Positions 24,468 through 37,525 of a stretch of DNA of 64,000 nt are shown here, in pieces (the stretch's first letter is position 1; each line of letters begins with the position of its first letter). This stretch comes from Morella rubra (taxonomy: Eukaryota; Streptophyta; Magnoliopsida; Fagales; Myricaceae): positions 2,621,127 through 2,685,126 of the forward strand of contig CM025856.1 of the NCBI GenBank assembly GCA_003952965.2, in the 5' to 3' direction. The position numbers and the translations under genes were made by a program. Under the pieces are notes generated by a model. That model was given only the letters and a program-made list of their open reading frames with translations. It was not told where the DNA came from and ran no database searches.

Positions 24468-25436
24468 TTTTTTTTATAAGCCAAGAAACAAAAGACTACA
24501 AGTCAGCACGGGGGCAATTGCCAGTCTACATTAAGAACAATCGGGGGAATAAAAGACATGAGATTAGAGCCATAAATATTCATTCTAGCAAACCACTTTG
24601 CAATCTGGTGTGCCAATCTATTTTGCTTTCGAGGGATCCAAATAAGTCTCCAAGAATCTGCCGCGAAACAGCTTTGTCGTACCATCTGGATAACCGTTTC
24701 CAGAGTAGACTCAATCTGCACATCCGCCTGGTTGACCAACTTATAAGCTTAATCACAGTCACTTTCAATTATCAATTATTTTTTTAATGCCAAGGTACTG
24801 CCCCATAGAACAAGCTAACTGAATAGCCAGAGATTCCCCATAGAGGGCCTGAATGTAAAAAGAGAAATGAGTCCAAATGTCCAGAATATTACCCTGACTG
24901 TCAAGACAAACTATAGCAATGCAAGTTCCACGGGGTCTACAGGCTGCATCTACATTAATTTTGTAAGAATTCAAAGGAGGAGAAATCCAAGAACTTCCCA
25001 AGAAGGAGTCATGCTCCTTCCAAGCATTGCAATGCTCAGTGAACCTTTTTTTAGCAAGTTTTACCACTTCCATGGGGTTAATAGCTACCCCTTGGTGATA
25101 TGCTTGATTTCGAAACATCCATATAGAATCCATACAAATACAGGCCCACAGAACAAAATTCCTTTCAAATTGTTTTTCAATCCCAAGTTCCTTGTGGGGA
25201 TAGCAAATAATCTGAATCCATCTCTCCATAGCGATCTCACCAAAAGCATTAAGATGAAGAGGCCAGGGACCATACCTCCATAAAATTTGAGCAAAGGACA
25301 ATAAAGAAAAAGGTGGACACAAGTTTCTCGGGCCTGAAAGCATACTTGGCATTGATGATATTCCTCCATTCTGGGCAAGATAAAGCGACTTAAGCGATCC
25401 ATAGTAGGCAGCAAATTATTGGCTATTCTCCACAGA
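24468..25436 (-). mobile_element. 5'-truncated LINE (non-LTR retrotransposon) fragment, dead
   Basis: Read on the minus strand, the fragment begins with a zinc-finger reverse-transcriptase-associated domain (LLWRIANNLLPTMDRL, CQVCFQARETCVHLFLYCPL) and continues, after a frame change near 25300, into a plant LINE RNase H-like domain (SYKINVDAACRPRG, GESLAIQLACSMG). A second frame change near 24760 is followed by VIQMVRQSCFAADSWRLIW and IPRKQNRLAHQIAKWFAR, the usual end of this domain. The 3' end is a GGCTTATAAAAAAAA tail (poly-T on the plus strand at 24468-24475), typical of plant LINEs. Endonuclease and reverse transcriptase are missing, so it is a 1-kb 5' truncation with frameshifts. Clear target-site duplications were not found. 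Confidence 0.88.
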
Positions 25437-25454
25437 AGAATAGCCAATAATTTG
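25412..25454. repeat. 18-bp perfect inverted repeat at the LINE 5' junction
   Basis: CAAATTATTGGCTATTCT at 25412-25429 and its exact complement at 25437-25454 are separated by a 7-base loop. The left arm is LINE coding sequence (within LLWRIANNLLPT); the right arm lies just outside the recognisable element. This looks like a snap-back of the cDNA end during insertion. Confidence 0.88.
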
Positions 25455-25808
25455 TTTTTAGATAAAAAATGGATTTCTATATTTATGATTTGTAAATATT
25501 TTCAGCAAAATCCACATAGCCGTTACACTTCTTGTTGATGAAAATATCCAAGCTGTGCTGTAAGTTGATATGATCAGTTATATTCTTTCTCTTTTTTCTC
25601 TATGGATATATCTGATCCTTTCCATATATCTGATCCTTTCCAGTAATTGGGAAAAAAAAATGGAGAAGAAAAAGTCTAAGTAGACAGACGTAGGGCTAGG
25701 GCTAGTTGACTTTCAATATTTAGTGGCCTAATATTCTATATTGACTAGGTCTTGGTCAAGCCTTATATGATAAGAACGCCGAGAAAATAGCCGAGATCGC
25801 TGCCATAT

Positions 25809-26176
25809 GGTGATGTTTGACATGTAAATTTTAAAAAATATTGGAAGTTTGTAGACGAAAATTTGAGTTTGACTTTTTATATAAGCTTGTAAAGTTGACT
25901 AAAAAAAATTAAGAAATGTTTAATGGTAAAATGATTTTTATTGGAGTTTGTTAAAAAATAAAGAGAAGATTTTATAAATTTTTTAATGAAAAAGTACTAT
26001 AATTTATTAAAAAATAAGCAGAGAGAATATTTATATAATAAAAAAATATTGAAGTTAGTGTAACATGATGTTGGAATTTGTATAAAAATTCTGAGATTTT
26101 AATATTTGGATGTAAAAATTGTGTTTTTGAAATTATTTCTAAACAAAGTTAAAATCTTGAGTACCCAAACATCACC
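25809..26176. mobile_element. MITE, 368 bp, with perfect 11-bp terminal inverted repeats
   Basis: The ends are GGTGATGTTTG (25809) and CAAACATCACC (to 26176), perfect complements. The interior is AT-rich and non-coding (TTGGAATTTGTATAAAAATTC, GAGATTTTAATATTTGGATG) and resembles the minus orientation of the dispersed family seen at 60.4 kb. Target duplications are not clear: flanks are CCATAT and TGAGTT. Confidence 0.78.
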
Positions 26177-26606
26177 TGAGTTTTTTTTTTTATTATTTAT
26201 TTTTTTTTTTTTTTTTGCTTGTGAGACAACAATTTGGCCCTAACTAGTTAAACCATTATGTTGTAAGAAAATATTCCTAGAAAAATATATTTTCAGGAAC
26301 TAGAATTCATTACCAGACCCAAATATCTGATTGTCTGAACTCCCACTAAGAGGCGGCAAAGATAGTTAACGTACAAGGAAGATCATCGCAATAATAGCAG
26401 ATCACTTGGGTACGTTTGGTGCACTGAATAATCCAGATACACTTAAATTGCATCTCATTATAATCATATATGCACAACATTCTCCACAATGAGAAGAAGT
26501 CCTTCCAGCGTTCATCGAGTGATGCCCGCAGTTAAGACACAGACAACCATATGGTCCATATGAAAGAGGTATATACACAAGAAAATCTGTGTCTACCAAC
26601 ATTCCT
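26177..26606. other. PCP gene 3' flank
   Basis: Contains a long T run (26184-26218) and, next to the stop codon, the probable 3' untranslated region of the carboxypeptidase gene on the minus strand. No other gene is seen. Confidence 0.5.
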
Positions 26607-29600
26607 CTACATGTTGGAAATTGCTTTCTTTTCCTGATAATAGTTATGTATCCAGCTTTCAATCAACTTGATTTCAATTGCCCTTTGCTCTAGCAACCAA
26701 TCAGGATCTTCTGAGCTTGAAGCACGTAAATCTATATGATGAGCACCTGATAAATAAATCACAAAAGCAACACTCTGCTTTAGAACCCTACAATCTCTAA
26801 TACCTTCAATTTGACCACCCCCCCCCCCCTTGCGGGGGGCGGTCCAAGATCCTGGCTAGAAACCTAATTTACTGCTGAATGCTGTAGATTCAATCCATAT
26901 CACACATGCACGAGCGCATTGAGATTTGGGGGCAAACTATCGAAGATATTACACAAGCATAGGCTAAATATTCCAGCAATTTGCCCCTAGAATAACCTAG
27001 CTTATGTACTTCATTTAGAAACACCATGAAATGACACTATAAAGATTGAAATATCAAAAACAAGGGAAAATTAGAACGAGTGGTCTTATTTCCGCACAGT
27101 TTTTTGTTTCTTCAACACCATCTTCTCTCAGAAGGTGCATACCAACCTATGAGAGAGGATACAGACCACTGTATGAGGGCAAAAGGACATATAAGTCACA
27201 GAAAGGTTTCATAACAGAAGAAAGACTTGGGATTCAAATAGCACTAATATCACTTGTATAGGCTGGGCCACGAAAAAGAAGATTTTGAGTCGAGATGAGA
27301 TGTACTGCGACAAGAGCGCAGGGTAAATGTAACTGCCTAAAAAAAGAAAAGATAAAAAAAAAGGGACAAATGTGGTTAAATACAATTACAGAGGAACATG
27401 GCTTGGTTTGTTGACTTGTACATGTCCCTTCAAATGCGAAGAAACAAGCCAATGACACTAATTGACTGGAAACCTGAACCATAGAGTTGGTTGAGCCAAC
27501 TATGGCCAGGCGAGTAAGTTCTGACACCTAATAATTGAATGAGATCAACTAACCATGGTATTTTTGGAAAAAGAGATGCCAAACTATCCATGATTGACAA
27601 TTCCAGGTAAATAGCATGGGTCTTAAGCCCCTCATGCCCAGTTATTATGCGGATATGAAAAAAATAGGAATGCTGACCCACCAAAGAGTCCCCTCCCACA
27701 GATGCAAGTCAAGCAGATTTGAATTCAGTAAAAGCATTACCTTCTTCAGTAACAAGGGCAACAATCGTTTCAGATAAATTCTGCAGAACACTGCAATACA
27801 TGTGACTTCCAATGATCAGCACTCAGAATAATGAATCTTTAACAAGTTAACCATAATATAAGCTCAATGAAAATGTCACCTGCCACCGCTCCAGGGATCC
27901 AATAGGCCGTTTGAAAAAATGATGTTACTTCCAAATTTTTTCAGGGAGGTTTTAATATCCTTCACACAACAATCCAAAAGATAAGAAACATAATTAGAAT
28001 TTGAGAAGTAAAGAATTCTTCACATTATGTGTGTGAGACTAAAAGGTAACAGACAGGACACGGCTGTGCTGTTGCCAAATGTTACTAGCATGTGAAATTC
28101 CTGCATTTTATGTGAACAATATGAAATTATCCAATCCGCAAAGATGAATAGGTTATGCAACTCATTTGCTACCAACCAAAAGAGAGAGCAAGTCAAGACG
28201 GCAGGTTATAACTCTTTTGTCCAACACACTAATGAAGGAAAGAAAAAAAAGATCAGCATAGAACCATGTTTAAATGGAAGCTATCAATCAATTTGAAATG
28301 AAAGAATCATTCACCTACATGTCCACCAAATTCAACTGTTATCCATCTAGGCCTGGGCTTCACCCTGAAATCCTTCCAGCATTCTTCTTGAAAGGAAGAG
28401 TAATTGTAATCATATGTTGGAAACATGCTTGCATCCCGGCTACTAGACATTGGCATAACCATCTCGGTGCATGCCTATATTATCAAAATGAATACAGGGG
28501 AAGCAGTTCTTTAGTAAAAAATATTCCATGAAGGTACTTGTGCGAGCATTTCTATCCCACCAGATTAAAATAAAACAACCACAAAATAAAGGAGCACAGA
28601 ACTATAGACCTGCCAGTTCCAACCATCCATGCCATGAGGATCATCATCCAGTTGGAAGCAGTCAACACCCCCAGTATAATTGTAATAGACACTTACTCCT
28701 TCAAATATGCGCTCCAAGGTGCCAGTACCTTCGGGAGAACCGTCAATCTTTTTGCAGACCTAGAAGAAGTTTGAATGGTATAAAAATCTGTAAAGGAATT
28801 CAAAGCTTTTTGATGCATCTCATTACAACACAGAAGTCCGGATGATACTTGAATAAAGAGGTGATGACACTTAAATACAGTAGTTCAGAGTTAAGCATAC
28901 ATGATTTAATATACAGGGAACATTGAAGGGTATAGAGGGACAGGAATAGACTGCAGCCTACAGAACAGCAGGTCCTAGAGAGATTTAAACAATATAGCTG
29001 AACCTCCTTAGGACAAGGTACTGCAATTTTAGAACAAATTGGTAGTAAATAGTAGGTATGGGAAGACTTCAATTCAGACTCAAAGATCTGTCATATAAGT
29101 ATGTGCACAAATCTTAACTTACCTCTCTAATTGGATGTCCAGGCAGCGGCATCATAAAATTGGCACTATAAGGGTAGTTCACCATTGCCAGAAAATTATA
29201 AGCAGACTCCAACCACTCGCTCAGATCTTCTGTCTTCTTTAATGTCCTGTCAACTGTCTCTGATAAGTTTAAGACCAAGAAACCAAATTGAAAAAACACC
29301 CAGTCTAAAACAAGTTTAGTCAGCGTTGGTTCATCCAGCAACCATGCATAGGCGTCTTTCATTCTTTTTCTTACCCACATAAGTGGAACGTTTTGGTCAG
29401 TTGTAGGAGGCCATCATTTTTCTGACCCTCAGATTTTAAAACATCCCAGGACTCCTTGATTGTGTCAAAACAGCTGGTACTTTCACGCTATTAGAGAGAG
29501 AGAGAGATCTCGTTAGGACACAGCACCTATATAATTATGGCATACACCACAAAAGAGATGAAAGCGACTGATGAAGGGTAACACACCTTAAAAGCACCAG

Positions 29601-30774
29601 AAACAATGTCATAAAACGTTTCTGGTGGCACAATATCTTCAAATTGAAGAATTGGTGCCGAAGAAGATAGTGCGCCAATTGCAATGTGAGGGTACTTTAG
29701 CCTCATCCATGCCGCTAGCACTATTCCAGTTACAAAACAACATTAACATTCAAATGACATTAACGAGTTACAAATACTAATATGCCGTTTGCATTTGCAC
29801 AATGCTATACGTACTAATAAATATCTGCAGAATATGAAAATGGAAACACAATTTACTTCTTTCCAAGCAAAAAGACCACTAGCTTGATGAACTTTAAAGT
29901 ACCTTAAATAAACCCAGCCGTATGACTATTTAGCAAAAAGAGAGGTTCAAAGCTGCTACTAACTTATGAAAAAGATGCATGAAAACTTACTTCCACCATA
30001 GGATCCACCAAATAAGACGACCGGACAAGCTTCGGCAGACAAATTTCGCTTCAGTTCCCTAATCAACACGGAGAAATCGGCCAGGGCTTGTTCGGCCGTG
30101 AGAAAGGCTAAAGTCGTAGCATTCTTATACGCCTCATTTGCACTTGCGTACGGCATTGACTCGCCATAGTATCGGTGCTGCCCATCAATCAAAAAAGTTG
30201 CAAGCTCAATCATAGAATAGCGCACATACCAAATAGCAAGTTAACTATTTCGTATTTTATTAAGATCAATTTTCACCGCTTCCAATTTTGCCTTAATCGT
30301 TATTATTCATTAAACTCTAAAACGGCAATCGAGTTAATACGAACAAGAAGCACTTACTTCAGGAAAAACGACCATGGCGCCGAAGCGAGGAGCAATTTCC
30401 CAGACGAAACCGGTGTTAGCGGCGAACCACTCGATGTCGCCCTCATTGCCGCAGTAGAAGAAGATGGGGCCAAGGCGCTCGGGCCCCAACCAGTGCTCGG
30501 TGCTGATGAGGTACCGCTGCTGGAAGCTCGGGAGGTCAGAGAAGCTGAAGTGGTCGAGCCGCTGCGAGAAGTATCGGGTTTCGTACCGATATTGAGCTTG
30601 ATGTTGCTGATTCTGCTTCGGTGGTTTAGCGAATCTGCCGAGGAAGCGTGGGGCCCATTTGGAGGAGGAAGAGGGTGGGGTCGACGGCCGTGACGCAAGC
30701 GACGGCAGAGATGAAAAGATAACGACGATGAGAAGAGATAACATGAGAATGGATGGCTCCGATTTTGTTGCCAT
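26607..30774 (-). CDS. PRCP-like: Serine peptidase S28, lysosomal Pro-X carboxypeptidase-like, 10 exons, 516 aa
   Basis: S28 enzymes cleave after proline at the C-terminus of peptides and act in the vacuole or outside the cell. Exons (minus strand): 30774-30358, 30177-29991, 29720-29587, 29487-29375, 29246-29123, 28759-28610, 28474-28319, 27959-27880, 27790-27741, 26746-26607; all GT-AG, frame closes at 1551 nt. Residues 1-28 are a signal peptide. Family blocks in order: [50 protein letters not shown] with nucleophile Ser198, [85 protein letters not shown] with Asp448, and EGAHHIDLR with the catalytic His (473/474). The three catalytic residues are intact and length is normal for the family. 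Intron 9 (about 1 kb) contains a 12-C run with an adjacent G run. Nothing suggests inactivation. Confidence 0.95.
26814..26845. repeat. C12/G6 imperfect hairpin in PCP intron 9
   Basis: GACCA followed by 12 C, then TTG, C, 6 G and CGGTCC. The outer bases (GACC/GGTC) and the C and G runs can pair into a GC-only hairpin. It lies about 70 bases upstream (transcript sense) of exon 10, but outside the acceptor itself. Confidence 0.6.
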
Positions 30775-31469
30775 TTCTGTGAGGTCTTCCCAGTTCTATG
30801 CTCCAGTTTCGTGCTTGAAACTGTTGAGATCGTTTGGGGAGGGGTTGGAGTCAGGTGGTTGGTAGAGCACTATACTTTGCATGGTCTCCAGTAAAGGGAT
30901 TCGCCACGTATGTTTGAAACTTCGAGAAAAAACCTAAACTAATATTGCAACGGAGAAGGGAGCAGATTCTCTTTGGGGAGCCCGACTGTCAGCTAACTAG
31001 CATAGTTAGCCCCGTCGATAATTTTGAGAAAATATCTGGAGACACCGGATGCTCTGTAGATAACGTCAGCCTAAGAATGCTGGGCTAGTATGGCAAGTGA
31101 GATTACATTAGCCAACTCTTGGGTCAAAGTTCCCCTCGCAACAGTATAGGCTCAGTGTCGGGTCGAGGACCTCGAGTCCACTTTGTATTCTCTAATGGGC
31201 TTTTTTCCCTTTAATTGACATAACTCGGACTATAATTTTAAATTAAAAAAAAAAGGAGTTTCATGCTTATAATTTGCCTTTATCTCAAATTGTCAATGCT
31301 ATCGGTCAGTTGATTTTTGGCGACTTCTTCGAACAATTGCACACACAATCAAAAGACACATTTTTTTCCTTTTTGGCGACCTCTTCAAACAGTTGCACAT
31401 GCAATCATAATGCACAATTTTTCTATAGAGAGAATAAGATCTTTGATGCATGTTCGGTTACCACTTTTT

Positions 31470-31670
31470 TTAAGATTTATATTCTTATTTTTATATTTAT
31501 AATCCAAACATTACAAAACACACACGTATTTCAATACAATACTTTATTATCTTTTTTACACACATCAATCCTTTTAACAACTTCTACACGCATGCCAATA
31601 CAACTTTAACATCACCTAAATATTTACAATTTTATCAAAATCCTACAAATTTCTTCTAAACGAATATCCC
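31470..31670. repeat. Dispersed MITE-family copy (family M1)
   Basis: Shares AATCCAAACATTACAAAACACACA, CAACTTCTACACGCATGCCAATACAACT, AACATCACCTAAATATT and AATTTTATCAAAA with the copies at 19.9, 56.8 and 62.4 kb, in the same orientation. Ends are not sharply defined. Confidence 0.6.
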
Positions 31671-34271
31671 AAACTAGTGTTTGCATACCTATTTTCGTGA
31701 CTCTTCTTCCTTCTTCTAAATCTTTATTTTTCCTTAACCACATTTTTTTTCATTTTCCATGATTGATTCATGTCCCTCTTAACTGCCAAGTCGTGGGGTG
31801 ACTTTTTGGTTATTGGACGATTTTAGGTTATTGTTGGTTTGCAATTATGGACGGTTACTTTTTACTTGTCCAGTGCAATGGGCATTTTTGCTCACTTTTT
31901 AGTTAAGACTATTAGGTTCATTAAGCTCAATCAGCTCGGGCCCAAGAGGTTAAACAAGGCTTACTATTGATATCATCAACTACTACACTTTATATAGGCA
32001 TATAACTGAATCTCATCTTTTTATAGGCATAACTTTGACCATAATATCATCGTATTATTTTCTTTCTCAGATGTTGTAAAATTCAATAGGATTGATGATG
32101 TGTTTAAGTTTTTTCTTTGGCATACCTTGACAAGGTTGAGCCATGGATATGGGCTTTCGTGGGCTCTTGTATGTCATTTTGCTTGGTTCTGGGCCTTTCC
32201 AACCATGATTCAACTGAGTTCAAAACAAAAAAGAAGAGAAAAAAAAAAGGCCGGGAAAAGACAAAGAAGAATGTGTGGAAGCAGCGAGAAAGAGCGAGAG
32301 AGACGAGAGACGGGTGGAGACACCTTTGTAATGATTGACGGATAATGTAGGCCGTAGAAGCGGCAAGTTGAAGAAGGATATCCACCTCACAAAGATTTTG
32401 GAGAATATATATTCATGTATATAAAAGCATAAAGGAACGTACACTTGCAACTCTTTAAACTTTAAAGTGAAGTAAATAAAATATATTCCCATTCCCAATC
32501 CCAATCCCAATCCCTTTGAACGTACCTTCCCAGTTCCCACGAACGAACGGGTACTACTAATCCATCGGAAGGAAGAAGAGCATTGTTCCTTTCCCACCTC
32601 ATGATATCTTCGACAAGGAAAGTCGGGGGGGCATGATTGTGGTTTGACCACATATTCCCCTCAAATATGCTGATGGAGATAATGGAGGTTTGACAAAAAC
32701 GAAACAAAACCTGGTCCTACGATGTTGGCTCGGGAATTTATTTGATCGTCAAAAATGTTATCATAAGAAATTATATGATGCTCAAATATTCGATCGCTTT
32801 CATCTTTATTCTTTATCTTGATTTTCATTCTGATTAGGTCTTTGGCTACCTATAAAGGTCTAAGTTGATATAAGTCGGATATTCTTTGGTGCCCATACAT
32901 AGAAACCCTATATCATAACAAAATCTATCATGGTATATGTTCAACTCCATTTCAATATCTTCTTTTGCAGGTCATCCCCCCTTCTCTTCTCGAAGAAATA
33001 ATAGCATTTGAGCATAGAATATTACTAGACATAAGCAGCCCTCCGAGCATGAATGAATTAGTTAGATGTACTATATATCAGTTGATCGACCCTAATTTGA
33101 TGCTCCCGTCAACAAAACTCGCGATTTAAATAACACTTGTTGTGAGTAAAGGTTGCTAGACGTGTTCGGAATTTGTCATGACATTAAGTCCTCCAATTTG
33201 ACTAAATAAGGTCAAATCCGTTCGAGCCAATATCAAAGACCAGTTCGCTAGATAGTCCTCCCTCACCCAAAAACAAAAATTACGAGCTAACTATGCAGGT
33301 ATATCGAGGGTAGGTTTCACAATCTTTGAATACTAGGTAATAGATATAAGGACATAACCACAGTGATCTTTAAACCAATGGAAATGCATGAGTTGAAAGA
33401 TCGTCTCCTGCATACAAAACTTGGAACACTATTTTTACAAAAAATAAAAATAAAAACTTACTTGTTAGCTACTTATAATATGGATCAACATTTTGTCAAA
33501 CGTGAGATGAAAACAATATTAAGCAGCTGCTGACCGTAGACACTAAAGAACAAATGGATCCATGATCTAATGGGACACTATATAAGATTATGATTAAAAG
33601 ACTTCAAATCCGATTTCTGGAAAAGTCCAAACTACACAACCAAATGGATAAGCAAACCGTATTATATGCAGGGCATGAGGTTGCACGTGGGGCCAAACTC
33701 ATGAGGACATTCATTTATTGTTTTTCTTGGGCTCTTGCGTGCCGCCCACCGCCTTTGTGGAAGGGTGATGGTCGTTGAATCAGCTCGAAAAACTGCGTGT
33801 ACAAGCGTGCGGCAGAAATGAAAGCAAGATCCTCAAACCAAAAGCACGCACTAAATATATATCTACTTGACGTTGATCTGGTCGGGGGGCATTATATATG
33901 GATAGCAACGTTAAACCGTTTTATCTTATCTAATGCTTAGTTACTAAGTGATGATGTTGTGTTTTTAGCTATTTGACGTTTAATATGTACATTATCTTCG
34001 TCTATTTTTATAAATCCGTTTCGGAATTAAAAAAAAAAAGTTGAGAAGTTGAATTCTATTTGTTCTTCTTCTGTGGGCGTATGACTTCCATGTTTTTGAT
34101 GAGAAGGAAAATTATTATATTTGGTGTGACTCCAACAATAGATAGGTATGAGCGAGCCTACTCTACTTTATTATGAATAGTACGTGAATGTTTTTTCTTG
34201 CATCAATTATTCCTAGTACTTTACAAGCTGCTGTTTATGGTTTCATAAAAAAAAAGGAGAGAAAAAAAAAA

Positions 34272-34488
34272 ATCATTTTTTGCCCTTGAGCTCTTGAATT
34301 ATTAAAATTTATCGATGTGCGCTCTTAATTAATAAGATCCGATTATCATAATTATGTCACACGTGTTATAAATGGGTCATATGGGATGTTTTTGACGATT
34401 AGATCTTATTTGAAGGCGCACGTTGATTAATTTTGATAATTCTAAGAGTTCAATGTAACGAACTTGGTAGTTCAAACCCCAAAATGAT
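34272..34488. mobile_element. Foldback MITE, about 215 bp
   Basis: The left half (TTGAATTATTAAAATTTATCG, then TGTGCGCTCTTAATTAATAAGATC) is complementary with scattered mismatches to the right half, whose complement reads TTAGAATTATCAAAATTAATC, then ACGTGCGCCTTCAAATAAGATC. The whole unit folds into one long imperfect hairpin with ATCATTTT at both ends. It has no coding capacity. Confidence 0.75.
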
Positions 34489-37400
34489 ATTGACCCAAGA
34501 GTTTAGGGACACGAAATGAAAAAATTTCCTTCAAAAAATAAATATCGGACTACTACATACATATCAAAGTGTTGCATTTTGTACTAATCACAACAATTGA
34601 GCTGAGTTGGAATATTGATGGAGGAGGACAAATCAAACTTGGATTACGTACGATATAAATGATCAATTAATGATAAGCTATGAAGAGAGCCAAGATGCTT
34701 CTTTCTTATTCTTCTTTTCGAGCCCTTAATATGTTGTAATGGGATATGTCTTGCCCCAAAACCTAACCCCCAGTTAGTTTTGTATCATTAATTACAAACA
34801 ACCTAATTAATATTATAGCCACCTAAAAATAAACTTGAAAAACTTACACGACACCCTAAGGTTTTGTACCATTCTAGCTGCAAAACCACCTAATTAAGTA
34901 TATAACCATCTTAATTACGGCCAACAACTCCAGAAATAGGGGTTAACTATTGCCGCGTAAAATATGGGTACGTAGAGCATGCGGTAGATATTCTAGCAAC
35001 CCTAGCTGCGCGCTAGTGATCTTAAGGACAAGAACTTCAACAATAAAAGGGATCAATGATGGATTGGTAGCCAGCTATCCTTTTCTAACTAATATGGCTA
35101 CGTACGAGCGATTCTGCTCAACATCTTTCAGTACGATCTATATTTTCTCGCCTACATGGATCGAACAATTTGGTCTAGAGATTACGTAGCTCGCTAATCT
35201 TAATTGGGAGTAGCTAGCTAGGTAGGTAGAATCTAAGCCAGAAAATAATTATGATGGCCGGCCAATATCGTCATTGGAAGCTTCTGATCTCATGCACTTT
35301 GCAATTATATGTCAATTAAGTCTACTGTATGCATGGTCCCCGATCGACTACATGACTTATATACTTGTGAGAAGGCTGGGACTTGGGAGATCTAGTACTA
35401 GCGACGGCAAACACATACAAACACTCTTCATTAGGTAGAGGAGTGTACGTAATACATTTAGCTGTTCTTAATGATCCCTCGAGATGATCATGATTAGCTT
35501 CATGCGTGCAATATGGAGGCCGATCGAAGTACATCTTCTGTTATATCTGCCCTTAAATTTAGGTTATAAACTATATTAAAAGTTTGATTAGGATCGTTTA
35601 GGATATTATTAGAGGTAGAGTTTATCAAACTCTAGTTAATATTTTTTAGAATATTATTATTATATATGCAGAGAAGAAAATTCACAAGATCGAAAAAGAA
35701 ACACAAAAAGAGAAGTTCCATGAAATTGTATGATATCATTTATATAGATTTGGAAATAAGCACGTAGCTCCCACATCCATTCATCCACATAAGTAGTTTC
35801 AAGAAAGTCGTACGTACACCCAATAAAGTGTCATAAATTTCTGCCGAAAGAAAAAAAACGCGTGTCATCAATTGCCCTTTTTCCAGAAAGGCTGTGAACC
35901 ACTTATATATATATATATCACATGCACAATGCGTAAAGGGAACAGAATAGGGAGAGATTGCCCAATTGCGCATTATCAGATCTACCTCGCGCACAAGAGG
36001 TGAAAAATCTAGCTCCATACTCGGCACATATTCTCTTCCATTATGACCACCAACGCTTTGTTGTGACTTCTTCAACTTTTGCTCAAGTCATATATCACCG
36101 AGGATTGCACCTAACTTTTGGGTTACCTCATTATAAACGTGTACAGGTTCCCACATTAATATCCCTAGCTCTGCGGCCTTTCCTAACGTCCATTTAGGAA
36201 TTTATACTTGTTTTATTTGGATCCGTACGTCACGTAGAAAACTGAAACAAAATCCTTCACTTCGAGTCCTTCATCGAAATAAATTAGGGAAGACAGGTTT
36301 ATATTGCGTTATATAGCCTTGGCCCATGGGTCTACCAATTTGTTTTTTTTTTTCAAAGGTAGATTTGGCTCAAATGTCAGTCCCGATATCTGGACCCCAC
36401 CATGCTGAAGGATTCAATAGCATAGATAAGTACTTTCAGGGAGAATAAATTCAACCTGTATTCGTATTCAGGGAGAATTTCATCTAGAAGCTGGGTAATG
36501 CAAATTACCCATGACCATGACCCTCGGAAGTGCGTAACAGTACAAGCATGTCACTCCACCAACAACCCATTTGTGCCCATGAGACTCCATCCTGTTGGAG
36601 CAGCAACTACTTCCATGTTGATGCGCCATGGGGCCCTGTTGCCTTAACTTTGTGCCACAACATAGCCGGCATAGCCTAGGGTCTGTTTGCTCCTTACCCC
36701 CAACCAACAAGTCAATCTGAGCTGCGTTACAACCCCACCCAAGTGTCCCGTGTAGGACCTCTTAGTCTGATCTCTTTCTCTATCTGTCTTACACACTGTG
36801 TAATGGGAGGGCAGTCACCCATAGTGGGGGTGACATGGGGCTCTTCTTTCTCCACTTTTAAACGCAAGCATGATGGTTCTCAAAGAAAGCTTCACCGGAC
36901 AAAGCCTTGGAAAAGATAGTTCAAGTGGGGCAAGCTAATTAAAGCTTTTGCTTTATGCAAAAGTCGGTGCGTTTATTGATGCATGCTATCCTGTCATGTT
37001 AAAAATCAAACCAGATTATTGTCTAAACTCTGACTAGGATCGTACGTGTTGTCCAATGCCAAATGATTCTGTCTTCGACAAATTCTAATCTCTCTCTCCC
37101 CTCAACCAATGATCTTTATGGATTATTCCTTCCAATATGGGTCATTTGCATTTCGTTTTTCAGTAATTTTTTTTTTCAAGGTCCAAATACTCATGTTCTT
37201 TTTTCTTTTTCTTGGATGAAGATTTTGTAGGTGAAATATATACTTGGTACACTTTCTTAAAGAACGAGGGCATATTCCTACCCAACACAAGAACTAATGT
37301 TCTTCCGTACAGCCAACAACATCATGTGTGAGGAGGAGAATTTTTCAATTCTGATAAAGACTAAGATTTTTTTTATAATTTTTTATTAATTATATCGTAC

Positions 37401-37525
37401 AATTATAAGATAGATAGATATATTATAAATTAATTTTAATATAACATTTTGAATAATATGTGACTTATAATATTTAATACGTATTTTATTTATTTCTATA
37501 TGAATTATATTGTACACGCACTGCA

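Noticed and set aside
30175-30693. 172-codon plus-strand frame
   Set aside because: It is the shadow of PCP exon 1 and crosses its intron 1; the minus-strand reading carries the S28 motifs.
32100-32345. Overlapping short frames around 32.1-32.7 kb
   Set aside because: Lysine/arginine-rich from A/G repeats; no domain, no plausible splice partners.
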